Shown: piece after piece, positions 33,062 through 41,992 of the stretch
How the letters are laid out: every line of letters starts with the position of its first letter
Position numbering within the stretch: the stretch's first letter is position 1
Assembly (NCBI GenBank): GCA_903875225.1
Contig: CAIQVJ010000069.1
Coordinates: forward strand, 1 to 64,000
Origin: an uncultured Pseudomonadota bacterium
Lineage (GTDB): Bacteria > Myxococcota_A > UBA796 > SXON01
Direction of reading: 5' to 3'
Length of the DNA stretch: 64,000 nt
Program-made: the position numbers and the translations under genes
The notes under the pieces: generated by a model
Seen by the model: only the letters and a program-made list of their open reading frames with translations
Database searches by the model: none
Told to the model about the DNA's origin: nothing

Positions 33062-34780
33062 TCAGGCAGTGACGGGGTCGGGCTTGGAGATCAAGAACGG
33101 GCCCAACGCGAGGTGGCGGAGGCCCGAGCGCCTCATCACGTCGACGGCATCCTCCGGTGTGGAGACGATCGGCTCCCCATGGATGTTGAAGGAGGTGTTC
33201 AGGATCGCGCCTCGCCCCGTCCGCGCCTGGAAGTGCTCCAGGAGCCGGTGGTAGCCGGGATTCTGCTCCCGGGTCACCACCTGGGGGCGGATGGTGCCGT
33301 CCTCCGGGTGACAGGCAGCCCGCACGTCGCCAGTGTTGCGGGAGTCGAAGGCCAGGATCATGTAGGGTGCGGAGAACCCCTTCGGGTTGTCGATGTAGTC
33401 GTCGGCAGCCTCCGCCAGCACCGTGGGGGCGAACGGCATCCAGAAGTCCCGGCACTTGATGGCCTTGTTCACGAGCCTCACGACGTCGGAGCGTGAGGGG
33501 TCTGCGAGGATGGCCCGATTTCCGAGTGACCGGGCGCCGAACTCCTCCCGCCCGCTCATGCGCGCCACCACCTCGCCCCGCGCCAGCAGGTCTGCCACCC
33601 GCTCCTCCACGTCGGGGGGGCGCTCCACCCGCCACCCGAGCCCTCGGACGTGCTCCGCTGCAGCCACGTAGGCCAACGCAGCGGGCTCGGGTCCCAGGTA
33701 CAGGGTCTGGAGGGGCTGGATCTGGTGCGCGAGCCCCTGTTCGGCCATGTGGGCCCAGGCGGCTCCGATGGCGTTGGTCTCGTCGCCACAGGAAGGGAAC
33801 GTGTACAGATCGTCCACCTCCGGCAGCTCTCCGAGGATCTTGTTCAACTTCACGTTCATGAAGACGCCACCGGAGAGGCGCAGCCTCCGGCAACCCGTCT
33901 GCTGGAGCCAACCCTGGATCCACTCCGCGACGAACTCCTCGGTGAATGCCTGCAGGCCCCCGCAGATGTGGTCGAAACGGTAGAACTCGAGCTGCTGCCG
34001 CCAGAAGTCGTAGGAATAGCGTGGATTCGGCACGCCGGGGCTCCGCCGCCAACCGCCCGCGTGCAGCTCGAAGGCACCGCGGAAAATGTCCTTGACCTGC
34101 GCGACGCCCTCCCCGTTCGCGTAGGGAGCCATGCCCATGAGCTTGTATTCGTGCTCGTTGGGAACCATACCCAGGACAGCGGTGATCACCTCCCACAGGT
34201 TGCCGATGGAGTGGCGTTCATGCACCGAGGTGAGCCGCTCCAGCCCGCCGCGGGGCCCCGGTCTGCTGACGGTGGCGCACAACGAGTCCCCCGCCCCGTC
34301 CAGGGTCACCACCAGGGCGTCGCTGTCCAGCCCATTCCCGTAGTACGCCGTAGCGGCGTGGCAGGCATGATGTTCCACCGTGTGGATGCGTCCGCGCTCC
34401 ACCCCGTGATCGACGAGCCTCTGGACCTGGCGCCGTCGATGGCGACGGCGGAACATGTCCCCGAGCGGCGTCTCCTTGAGCATGCGCTTCGCCTGCCCCC
34501 TGGCCTCAAGATTGTCCTTGTACGCGCGGATCCGGTCGCCGCGGTCCGTCGGGGACGGGTCGCGCTCCGGGATCGAGTCGAGGCCCCCGAACACCCATGC
34601 GTCGACGTCCCTCCAATCCAGCTTTTCGGCTTCCAGCAGCCGGGCGATGGCGCGGGTGGGGTAGCCCGGGCGGTTCTTCTCCCTCGTCGGGCGCTCCTCC
34701 TGGAGCGCACTCGTCACGCGACCGTTCCTCACCAGCGCCGCCGAAGCGGCGTGACTGGCGTTGATTCCGCAGATCAACAC
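33062..34780 (-). CDS. Carbamoyltransferase, NodU/CmcH family (second copy)
   Basis: 572 residues from GTG 34780. Kae1-like half: LICGINASHAASAALV, QEERPTREKNRPGYP, metal-binding EHHACHAATAYY, TLDGAGDSLCATV, KLMGMAPYANGEGV, LRLSGGVFMNVKLN. C-terminal half: GREEFGARSLGNRAILADP and NTSFNIHGEPIVSTPEDAVD. It is shorter and only distantly similar to the copy at 11641-13536, so it is a separate paralogue and not a recent duplicate. It is likely to O-carbamylate a sugar or secondary metabolite. No biosynthetic cluster surrounds it, and hflX follows on the same strand. Confidence 0.87.
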   Translation of the reverse strand: MLICGINASHAASAALVRNGRVTSALQEERPTREKNRPGYPTRAIARLLEAEKLDWRDVDAWVFGGLDSIPERDPSPTDRGDRIRAYKDNLEARGQAKRMLKETPLGDMFRRRHRRRQVQRLVDHGVERGRIHTVEHHACHAATAYYGNGLDSDALVVTLDGAGDSLCATVSRPGPRGGLERLTSVHERHSIGNLWEVITAVLGMVPNEHEYKLMGMAPYANGEGVAQVKDIFRGAFELHAGGWRRSPGVPNPRYSYDFWRQQLEFYRFDHICGGLQAFTEEFVAEWIQGWLQQTGCRRLRLSGGVFMNVKLNKILGELPEVDDLYTFPSCGDETNAIGAAWAHMAEQGLAHQIQPLQTLYLGPEPAALAYVAAAEHVRGLGWRVERPPDVEERVADLLARGEVVARMSGREEFGARSLGNRAILADPSRSDVVRLVNKAIKCRDFWMPFAPTVLAEAADDYIDNPKGFSAPYMILAFDSRNTGDVRAACHPEDGTIRPQVVTREQNPGYHRLLEHFQARTGRGAILNTSFNIHGEPIVSTPEDAVDVMRRSGLRHLALGPFLISKPDPVTA

Positions 34781-34816
34781 GGCATCTCCCTTGGAAGCAA
34801 TGTCCGTTCAATTCCA

Positions 34817-34857
34817 GGGGAGCGGGCGCCAGCGAGATCTTCGCGAGCCCGCTCCCC
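34817..34857. repeat. Perfect 11-bp inverted repeat in a divergent promoter region
   Basis: GGGGAGCGGGC (34817-34827) and GCCCGCTCCCC (34847-34857) are exact reverse complements, with a 19-nt centre that itself contains GCGA/TCGC arms around GATCT. The element lies between the minus-strand carbamoyltransferase start (34780) and the plus-strand macroglobulin-like start (34925). There is no T-run, so an operator or leader hairpin is more likely than a terminator. Confidence 0.55.
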
Positions 34858-34924
34858 ACAAGCTGTGTAAGCACGGCGAACAACCCGGACAGGACCGTAA
34901 GCCCCGACCTTCATCCGTCGTTAC

Positions 34925-37900
34925 ATGGCTGTTCCCCCCGAAACCCGGGTTCTACCCATGCCGCGTCGCTCCAAAGTCCTCCCCTCGATCCTCCTCGGCG
35001 GAGTCGCCGTGATCGGGGTGACCGTGCTCGCCTGCGCCGGGATCTTCGGTCCCTGCTGGCGTGCGTGGGCCTTCTCGGGCGTCCTGCTCGACCAGTGCCC
35101 CGCCGGAAACGTGTTGCCCGCCGTTGCGGTGAACGTGTCCAACGTGGGCCGGAAGGACGAGGGCTACATCGAGGTCAACGTGGCGGGATGGTACGTGGAC
35201 GCCTGGAACAACGTGGCGACCACCCCGGTGCGGAGGTTCTCGACCACGCTCGTCGCGGTCGACCCGCTGGGCGCCGAGCACGAGGTGACCCCCAAGGATG
35301 GATGGGACGACGGCTACAACTCGGCGCAGAGCGCCCTCGTCACGCTGCCCGACGGCCCCGACGGCGACTGGACCCTCCGCGTCACCGCCGACTCCCCGGC
35401 GGGCGTCTCGACCACCGACGTCACGCTCCCGCTCTACGCCCCAGCGCGCGTTCACGTGCTCACGGACTCGCCCCTCTACAAGCCGGGCCAGACGATCAAG
35501 TTCCGGGCAGTCGTGCTCTCGGACAAGGACCTCACCCCGCTCGAGGATCGGCCCGGCACCTGGATCGTCACCAACAACCTCGGGGAGACGCTGCTGCAGG
35601 AGAAGGCGAAGACAGGCGCCTTCGGCGTCGCGAGCGGCACCGTGCCCATCGATGCGCTCGCCGAGTCCGGCGACTGGACGATCAGCTTCCAGACCGGCGC
35701 GAACTCCGACGCCCGCACGGTGCCCGTCCACCCGTTCCAGCTCCCCCGCTTCACGGTCGAGACCCGAGCCGACAAGCCCTGGTACACCTACGGGGACATC
35801 GCCACGATCGATGCGACCGTGCGCTACACCTCGGGCGCGCCCGTGCGGAACTCACCGGTGGACGTCGCGTTCTCGGACCAGGGGGCGACCGCCGAAGACG
35901 GCACCCCGGCGTGGCCGGTACCCGCCGCCTGGCTCGAACCCCAGAACCTGATGACAGACGCGCAGGGAAAGGTGAGCATCAAGCTGCCCCCGGTGCCTGG
36001 CGATCTTGTCGGCAAAGGGCGCCTCGCGGTCCAGCTCTCCGCGCGGGACGAGACGGGGGACGTCGCGGTGGGCAGTGCATCCCTGCTCTACACCCAGGAT
36101 CGCATCGCCGTGAGCTCGGTGACCGAGCTTGCCGACGGCGTCGTGCCGTCCACCAACAACCGGGTGTACGTCCGCGCGACCACCCCGGACGGTCAGCCGC
36201 TCCGCGGCACCACGCTCAAGCTGACCCGCACGGGGGACCGATCGGACAAGGGCATCGTCGAGAAGACCGACGCCGACGGCGTCGCCCGGTTCCAGCTCGA
36301 CCCGGGGGAGCCGGTCACCGTCGTGGTGCCCGCGCTGCCCTGGCGCCCGCCTACGCTGCGCACGATCTCCACACTCACCGTCTCCGACGTGACGGACGCG
36401 CTCTCGGGCGAGAGCCCCGACCTGACGACACGCGCCATGCTCGACCGCTGGGCCAGCCACGCGACGGGATGCGGGGCCTTGATCGCCGGGAGTGACGCCA
36501 CCTCGGTGACCGTCTCGGCGCTCGTGGACGGCGGTGGACGTGTGCTGAAGACGAGCGCGGGCAATGAGGATCCGCTCGTGAACGCCTGTGTCGCCTCCTC
36601 GCTCACGGGCTCGGCGCCAGCGGATGGACATGACCGGCTCTGGCAATTCTCGTTGTCCCTCGCCGGACCGGAGACCCCGTGGCTCTCGGCCTCCACGCAG
36701 TCCGTGTCGGGCGACGCCCAGTCGGATGCCATCAGCGAGCTTGCCGACAGCGCGCTGCGCAGGTCTCGCGGTTGCGTCGCCGGCCTCGACGCCAACATCA
36801 CCGACCTCGGCACCGCCTGGGTGTGGTTCACCCACGCCGGCTCCCGCGCGGTCGACCTGCGTCCCGTGACGATCCAGACAGACGAGGGCACAGCGCCGGC
36901 CCCGGTCCGTGGCTGTGTCGCCCGGGCCATCGGCGGATGGAGCCTCGACGCCCCCGCCGAGAGCGACGGGAGCGGGATCCTCACCGCGGAGATCAACATC
37001 CCGGCGCCCCCCGGATCGGAGCGGCCCCAGCCCATGACCTGGCCCGGCTACGCGTTCCAGGTGGCCGCGTTCGAGGGCGACGGCAACAGCCGCACGCTCG
37101 GCGAGACCGTGCTGCGCCTGCACCCGGGCACCCTGCCGGACCTCCGACTCCGGTTCTCGGACATCCTCGTGAAGCCCGGCGACACGCTCGAACTGCTGGC
37201 CCTGCGTGGCCCGAACTTCAGCGGCGGATTCCCCGAGGAGATGATGCTGCAGTCGGGCGACCGCGACATCCAGAAGTTCGACTTCGATCCCAAGCGGCGC
37301 AAGGGCACCGTCACCATCCCCACCGACGCGCGGGGCTTCGTGCACGTGACCTGGAACGGCGTGATGGCGGTGGCGTATGTAGAGGACGACTCGAAGCTCA
37401 ACCTCGCGCTGGCAACGGACAAGGCACAGTACCGGCCGGGCGAGCTCGCGAACCTCACCGTCACGAGCACCGCCGGGGAGAAGCCCGTGCAGGCTGGCGT
37501 GACGCTCTCCGGCGTCGACCAGACGCTCGGCGTGCTCGCGACGCTCGACCAGCCGGACAGCCTCGCGCGGCTCGCCGTCACCGCCGAGACCGCGATGCCC
37601 GCCTTCGGCGACCTCGACGCGCGAGCGCTGCAGACAGGCCAGATCGCCGGCGACAACGCAGCCGCCGCCACGATCCTGCGGGTGAGCAGCCTTCCGCAGG
37701 CAGCCCCTGGGTCCACGAGGGTCTCGGCCCAGTCGCAGGCGACAGTCAACGCCGACAGCGGCGTGGCCGACGCCTTCTACCGGTTCTACCCGAGCGTGAA
37801 GGACGCGGTCCGGGCCTGGGAGAAATCCGCGAAGGAGGGCGACGCGATGACGCCGAAGATCCTCGTCCGGATCTGGGAGGCGACGCTCGACGCCCACCCC

Positions 37901-38053
37901 GTCGAGGATCCCTTCGGTCGGCCGCTCCACCTGCGCGTGCTCCCCCAGGATCTGCTCGCCTTCACAGACCCGCGCGTCCTCGTCAGCAACGCGGCGCTGT
38001 TGCCCGAAGACATCGAGAACTGGCCGTCCTACGTCGCCTCGGAGAGCCCATGA
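34925..38053 (+). CDS. Alpha-2-macroglobulin-like protein, N-terminal (MG-domain) half
   Basis: 1042 residues, with ATG 34925 (ATG 34958 also possible). A single N-terminal transmembrane or signal segment (ILLGGVAVIGVTVLAC) puts the rest in the periplasm. The body is a string of Ig-like MG domains. The MG2 signature VLTDSPLYKPGQTIKFRAVV lies at about residue 178, and further MG-type units follow (PWYTYGDIATIDATVRYTSG, LATDKAQYRPGELANLTV). It ends after a helical segment. The following gene begins in an ATGA overlap and contains the A2M and terpenoid-cyclase-like part, so both genes together make one macroglobulin. Bacterial homologues trap or sense proteases in the periplasm. Confidence 0.78.
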   Translation: MAVPPETRVLPMPRRSKVLPSILLGGVAVIGVTVLACAGIFGPCWRAWAFSGVLLDQCPAGNVLPAVAVNVSNVGRKDEGYIEVNVAGWYVDAWNNVATTPVRRFSTTLVAVDPLGAEHEVTPKDGWDDGYNSAQSALVTLPDGPDGDWTLRVTADSPAGVSTTDVTLPLYAPARVHVLTDSPLYKPGQTIKFRAVVLSDKDLTPLEDRPGTWIVTNNLGETLLQEKAKTGAFGVASGTVPIDALAESGDWTISFQTGANSDARTVPVHPFQLPRFTVETRADKPWYTYGDIATIDATVRYTSGAPVRNSPVDVAFSDQGATAEDGTPAWPVPAAWLEPQNLMTDAQGKVSIKLPPVPGDLVGKGRLAVQLSARDETGDVAVGSASLLYTQDRIAVSSVTELADGVVPSTNNRVYVRATTPDGQPLRGTTLKLTRTGDRSDKGIVEKTDADGVARFQLDPGEPVTVVVPALPWRPPTLRTISTLTVSDVTDALSGESPDLTTRAMLDRWASHATGCGALIAGSDATSVTVSALVDGGGRVLKTSAGNEDPLVNACVASSLTGSAPADGHDRLWQFSLSLAGPETPWLSASTQSVSGDAQSDAISELADSALRRSRGCVAGLDANITDLGTAWVWFTHAGSRAVDLRPVTIQTDEGTAPAPVRGCVARAIGGWSLDAPAESDGSGILTAEINIPAPPGSERPQPMTWPGYAFQVAAFEGDGNSRTLGETVLRLHPGTLPDLRLRFSDILVKPGDTLELLALRGPNFSGGFPEEMMLQSGDRDIQKFDFDPKRRKGTVTIPTDARGFVHVTWNGVMAVAYVEDDSKLNLALATDKAQYRPGELANLTVTSTAGEKPVQAGVTLSGVDQTLGVLATLDQPDSLARLAVTAETAMPAFGDLDARALQTGQIAGDNAAAATILRVSSLPQAAPGSTRVSAQSQATVNADSGVADAFYRFYPSVKDAVRAWEKSAKEGDAMTPKILVRIWEATLDAHPVEDPFGRPLHLRVLPQDLLAFTDPRVLVSNAALLPEDIENWPSYVASESP

Positions 38054-40446
38054 ACCCCCGCAAATCAGAACTCGCCTGGTTCGTCCTGCTCATCGGATGC
38101 GGAGCCGGATCCTCGCGGGAGGCTGCACCAGCGCCGGTCATGGCGCCGGGGCGCTCGTCCGACAAGGAGGAGAGCAAGATGGACATGCCCGCGGGCGCGC
38201 CAGCCGCGGAGAGCGTGGGGAGGAATTCGCTCCTGTTGCAGTCGCTCGGCACGACGGGTGAGGGAGGAGCCAGCGCCAAGGACATGCTGGGCGACAGCTC
38301 CGCTGTGGGCCTCGACGAAGCGTTGGCCGGCGTCGCCCCCCCCAAGACGCGCGCGGCTTCCCCCGGGGAGCCCGAGGCCCCCACGGTCCGCGCCTGGTTC
38401 CCCGAGAGCTTCCTCTGGCAACCGCTGGTCCAGACCAACGAGGCGGGCGCTGCGACCGTGCAGTTCACCGTGCCCGACACGCTCACGACGTGGCGCATCC
38501 TGGCGCTCGGTCAAACGCGGCAGGGCTCCCAGGGCGGGGCGACCCACACGTTCCTCTCCACCCTGCCCGCCTACGTCGACGTGGTCGCACCCCTCAAGCT
38601 GCGCGTCGGCGACGTGGTCGAACTCCCGATCCAGGTCGTGAACCAGAGCGCAGATCCGCTGCGGGGGGCGCTCTCCGTGACGGTGAGCGGGGGCCTGGGG
38701 GAAGGCGGCGGGAACGTGAGCGTCGCGCCCTGGGGATCGAGCGCCTCGACAGTCCACACGACCGCCAACCATGCCGGCCAGCTGGTCGTCGAGGCCGGGC
38801 TCACAGCGGGCTCGGGCGAGCCGGTCGACACCGTGCGCAAGAGCGTCGCCGTCTCCCCGGTCGGCCGTCCGATCGAGCAGTCGCGCGCGGGCACGCTCGC
38901 CGGGCCTCGCACCGTGACGTTCGACGCCGTGGGCGACGCCCTGGACGGGAGCGTGGCGATCACCGTGTTCCCGGGAGCCCTCTCCGTGCTCCGCCAGGAG
39001 CTCGATCTGGCCGGCGGACGGGGTGGCGACATCGGATCCGCCGCCTACGCCTGGCGCGTGAGCCAGGCAGCCGGACCACTCGTTGCCGGCAACGAGGTGA
39101 AGCCGGAGGTCGCTCGTGACCTCTCGCTCGTCGCGCTGCAACGCCTGATGCGCGGGACACGCTCGGCAGGCTCGGACCCCCAGAGCGTGATGATCGCTGC
39201 GCTCGCGCTCGCCGGGCTCGGAGCGACAGAGGGCGACACGCTGCAGACGCACCTCGCGAGCCGGTTGAGGGACGTGGTGGCCCAGGCCCAGCAGGCCGAC
39301 GGCCTGTGGTCGCTCGGCGCGGGCTACGGGCTCGACGATCAGCTCGTCGCCAGCGCGCGCTGCCTCTGGGCGCTCCGGCAGAGCGATGCTGGCGCTGCCG
39401 AAAACCCGATCGGGCCCGGGCTCGTGTCCGCACCCGCGGAGCTGACCGAGGCAACCGCGGTCAAGGGCGCCCGGCTCCGGTTCTCCGGCGCGCTGGAGCG
39501 GTTCGGTGACAGGCTCTCGGACCCCTACGTCGCGGCGTGGGCCCTCGCTTCAGGCGGCGCTGACGCCCTGGACCCCGAGCTGAACGCCAGGCTTCGCAAG
39601 ACGGTGCTGGACGCCCTGGTGAAGAACGCAGACGGGAGCCTGCGGCTCGACCCCACCCTCGGCGCCGGCTCCGCCAGGGTGCTGGGCGCCTCCACGGCAG
39701 AGGCCACCGCCGTCGCCCTGCTCGCGCTCCCAGGCACCGACGCCGACACCGTCACCCTGCGTGCGGATCTGGCGACGGGCGCGCTCGGGCGGTGGTCACC
39801 GGGCAGCGGCTTCGGCGGCGGCTGGGGCGGGCTCACCGCGCTCTCTGCTCTCGCCTCCGCGATGGGCGGCGAGATCCCCGACTCGGTGAAGATCCGGGTG
39901 TACGCCGACGACAAGGTGGCCGGGGAGGGGGCGCTCGACCCCGCCCAGAAGCACGCCCCCGTGCGGCTCTCCGTGCCGGGGGCAGCCCACACGCTGCGGG
40001 TGGAGGCCATCCCTGCGGTACCCGGCCTGGCGTTCACTGCCGTGGCGACGAGCTGGGTGCCCTGGACCCAGGCCGCGCCCCACGGCCTGGAGCTGAAGAT
40101 CACGCCCCCGTCCCAGCCGGCGATCGGCCGCCGGGACACCCTGCGCGTGGAGATCTCGGGCCCGACCAGCGCGACAGCCGACGTGGACATCGCGCTGCCG
40201 GCCGGCGTGGACGTCGCGGATGCCCAGGCGCTCGTCGCCACGCTCGCAGGGAGCTCGGGCACCGTCGAGACCGAGGAGGGCGCGCTGCACCTGCGCGGCC
40301 TCACGCTCGTGAACGGCGTGTGGTCGGTCGACCTGCCCGTCACCCCCACGCTGGGCGGGGCCCTGCAGTCCGGCGCCGCGATCGTGACCCTCTCCGATGG
40401 AGAGACGTTCGCGAGTCTGCCGACGATCTGGCACGTCAGGGAGTAG
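38050..40446 (+). CDS. Alpha-2-macroglobulin-like protein, C-terminal half, lipoprotein without thioester motif
   Basis: 798 residues starting at the ATG that overlaps the previous stop. The N-terminus is a lipoprotein signal (LAWFVLLIGCGAGSS; lipobox LIGC), followed by a low-complexity linker. At about residue 113 comes the A2M domain hallmark VRAWFPESFLWQP, then LTTWRILALG. The alpha/alpha-toroid region follows, but where thioester members have CGEQ, this one reads GGRGGDIGSAAYAW, so no internal thioester can form. The C-terminus is a beta-rich receptor-binding-like domain. Splitting an A2M into an anchored MG part and a separate lipoprotein is unusual. The two probably associate after export. 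Confidence 0.78.
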   Translation: MNPRKSELAWFVLLIGCGAGSSREAAPAPVMAPGRSSDKEESKMDMPAGAPAAESVGRNSLLLQSLGTTGEGGASAKDMLGDSSAVGLDEALAGVAPPKTRAASPGEPEAPTVRAWFPESFLWQPLVQTNEAGAATVQFTVPDTLTTWRILALGQTRQGSQGGATHTFLSTLPAYVDVVAPLKLRVGDVVELPIQVVNQSADPLRGALSVTVSGGLGEGGGNVSVAPWGSSASTVHTTANHAGQLVVEAGLTAGSGEPVDTVRKSVAVSPVGRPIEQSRAGTLAGPRTVTFDAVGDALDGSVAITVFPGALSVLRQELDLAGGRGGDIGSAAYAWRVSQAAGPLVAGNEVKPEVARDLSLVALQRLMRGTRSAGSDPQSVMIAALALAGLGATEGDTLQTHLASRLRDVVAQAQQADGLWSLGAGYGLDDQLVASARCLWALRQSDAGAAENPIGPGLVSAPAELTEATAVKGARLRFSGALERFGDRLSDPYVAAWALASGGADALDPELNARLRKTVLDALVKNADGSLRLDPTLGAGSARVLGASTAEATAVALLALPGTDADTVTLRADLATGALGRWSPGSGFGGGWGGLTALSALASAMGGEIPDSVKIRVYADDKVAGEGALDPAQKHAPVRLSVPGAAHTLRVEAIPAVPGLAFTAVATSWVPWTQAAPHGLELKITPPSQPAIGRRDTLRVEISGPTSATADVDIALPAGVDVADAQALVATLAGSSGTVETEEGALHLRGLTLVNGVWSVDLPVTPTLGGALQSGAAIVTLSDGETFASLPTIWHVRE

Positions 40447-40464
40447 CCAGAATAGGCAGCGCCG

Positions 40465-41361
40465 ATGCACACCTTCGCAAACCTCGGCTACTGGCGTGTG
40501 GGCGGGCCGATGGAGCGATTTCTGTGCCCCGCGACCCCCGACGATCTGCGCGTCGCGCTGCTCGACGCCCGCGAGCGGGGGCGCGGCTTCTTCGTGCTCG
40601 GCCGGGGCTCCAACCTGCTGGTGCCCGACGAGGGCCTCAGCGGAACCACGGTGCAGCTTGGCGGCGAGTTCTGCACCATCCGCGAAGTGCACGGCAACGC
40701 CGAGACCGTAGACCTGCGTGTCGGCGCCGGCGTGTGGAACGACGTGCTGCTCAAGCGACAGCTCGGAAAGCTGAGCGGGCTCGGGGCCCTGGCGGGCGTG
40801 CCCGGCACCATGGGCGGCGCCATCGCGATGAACGCGGGGACGGCGCTCGGCGAGATCGACAAGGTGGTCACGCGGGTCGAGGGGCTCGACGCGGAGGGCC
40901 GGGCCTGCACGATCGAGCGCCGCGACCTGCCGATGCGCTACCGGGAGGGGGGGCTGCCCGTCGGATTTGTCGTGACAGCGGCGGTCCTGCGCCTCTCCCG
41001 CGCGGGCGCGGACGACGAGGCGCAACGTGTCGAAGCGCACAAGGCGCACCGGAAGGCCACCCAGCCCCTGAACCAGCCGAGCTGCGGCTCTGTGTTCCGC
41101 AATCCCCCGGGAGATTCAGCGGGCCGCCTCATCCAGGACGCGGGCCTGAAGGGCTGGCGCTCCGGAAACGCCCAGATCAGCGAGAAGCATGCCAACTTCA
41201 TCGTCAACCTGGGCGGTGCGCAGGCAAACGACGTACTTTGCTGTATCCGCACGGCAATGCAGGCGGTGTGGGCACGATCGAGGGTCCTGCTCTCGCCGGA
41301 GGTACACATCGTGGGCACCTGGGACGAAAAACTGTGGCCATTCCTACCGGCGCGGGAATAG
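40465..41361 (+). CDS. murB: UDP-N-acetylenolpyruvoylglucosamine reductase MurB
   Basis: 298 residues. MurB reduces UDP-GlcNAc-enolpyruvate to UDP-MurNAc with NADPH and FAD in peptidoglycan synthesis. FAD-binding segments are seen: ANLGYWRVGGPMERF, FFVLGRGSNLLVPDEG, LGALAGVPGTMGGAIAMNAG. The catalytic serine region is PSCGSVFRNPPGDSAGRLI (Ser of the GSxF motif, with the following conserved Gly and Arg). ISEKHANFIVN holds a substrate-binding patch. It starts 18 bases after the macroglobulin stop. murB normally lies in the dcw cluster, and here it stands alone. Confidence 0.93.
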   Translation: MHTFANLGYWRVGGPMERFLCPATPDDLRVALLDARERGRGFFVLGRGSNLLVPDEGLSGTTVQLGGEFCTIREVHGNAETVDLRVGAGVWNDVLLKRQLGKLSGLGALAGVPGTMGGAIAMNAGTALGEIDKVVTRVEGLDAEGRACTIERRDLPMRYREGGLPVGFVVTAAVLRLSRAGADDEAQRVEAHKAHRKATQPLNQPSCGSVFRNPPGDSAGRLIQDAGLKGWRSGNAQISEKHANFIVNLGGAQANDVLCCIRTAMQAVWARSRVLLSPEVHIVGTWDEKLWPFLPARE

Positions 41362-41385
41362 GACGTGCTGCGCAATGGAGTACGC

Positions 41386-41889
41386 ATGCGTCTTTCCCTC
41401 TCGACATTCCTCTTCGTCCCAGCATTGATCCTGATCGCCGCTTGCACAGGCAAGGCGGACGACACCGGCACCAAGAAGCACCCCCAGCAGGACACCGACA
41501 CCGACACCGACGCCGACACGGACACCGACGCTGACAGCGATGCGGACACGGACACCGACGCCGACGCCGACGCCGACACCGATCCGAACGACCTCTCGGC
41601 CTACCACGAGTTCGTCGTCGCCCAGTCCGAGGTGCTCTGCACCCTCTGGGAGGCCTGCGGCTACCTCGACGACCAGGGCTACGCGGACGTGACCGAGTGC
41701 AAGTCCGCCGTCGCCGCGCACCTCCTGACCGACACCTGCCCCGGCTACGACCAGTCCGCCGCCCAGACCTGCGTCCAGATCGAAGTGACCGCCACCTCGA
41801 ACTGCGCCTCGTACGACGGCGCGATCCCCCCGGCATGCGGCGGCGTCTGCCCCCCCCCGCCCGACACCGGCGCGCCCCACGCGCGCTGA
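41386..41889 (+). CDS. Small lipoprotein with Asp/Thr repeat linker
   Basis: 167 residues from ATG 41386, behind GGAG. The signal peptide ends in LILIAAC, a clear lipobox. Residues about 34-66 are a run of alternating Asp with Thr, Ala or Ser, a flexible acidic spacer common on myxobacterial lipoproteins. The small C-terminal domain has six to eight cysteines (VLCTLWEACGYL, VTECKSAV, DTCPGYD, TCVQIEV, NCASYD, PPACGGVCPPPP), probably disulfide-bonded in the periplasm or outside. No function can be assigned. Confidence 0.7.
   Translation: MRLSLSTFLFVPALILIAACTGKADDTGTKKHPQQDTDTDTDADTDTDADSDADTDTDADADADTDPNDLSAYHEFVVAQSEVLCTLWEACGYLDDQGYADVTECKSAVAAHLLTDTCPGYDQSAAQTCVQIEVTATSNCASYDGAIPPACGGVCPPPPDTGAPHAR
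41491..41583 (+). repeat. GACACCGAC-type microsatellite coding an Asp-rich linker
   Basis: Thirty-one codons alternate GAC/GAT with ACC, ACG, GCC or AGC. The hexamer-like GACACC/GACGCC unit could expand or contract by slippage in steps of six bases without shifting the frame. Confidence 0.85.
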
Positions 41890-41897
41890 TCGCCTCT

Positions 41898-41913
41898 CCG
41901 GGGCGCCCCCCGG
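41898..41913 (+). terminator. Possible short GC hairpin after the small lipoprotein
   Basis: CCGGGG-cgcc-CCCCGG is a 6-bp perfect stem with a 4-base loop, eight bases after the lipoprotein stop. No T-tract follows, so it is only a weak terminator candidate. Confidence 0.3.
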
Positions 41914-41992
41914 GTCGGTGATTCGTTGGCGCGGCTGCGATTCGGCCTGACGTAGATCGCGTCGGGTCGACCTGCCGGAGTAAGCTGGAGCG

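Noticed and set aside
41491..41583. Asp/Thr repeat considered as a phase-variable regulatory repeat or origin iteron.
   Set aside because: It is a coding linker. The unit length of six keeps the frame, so length changes would alter spacing, not switch the gene off.
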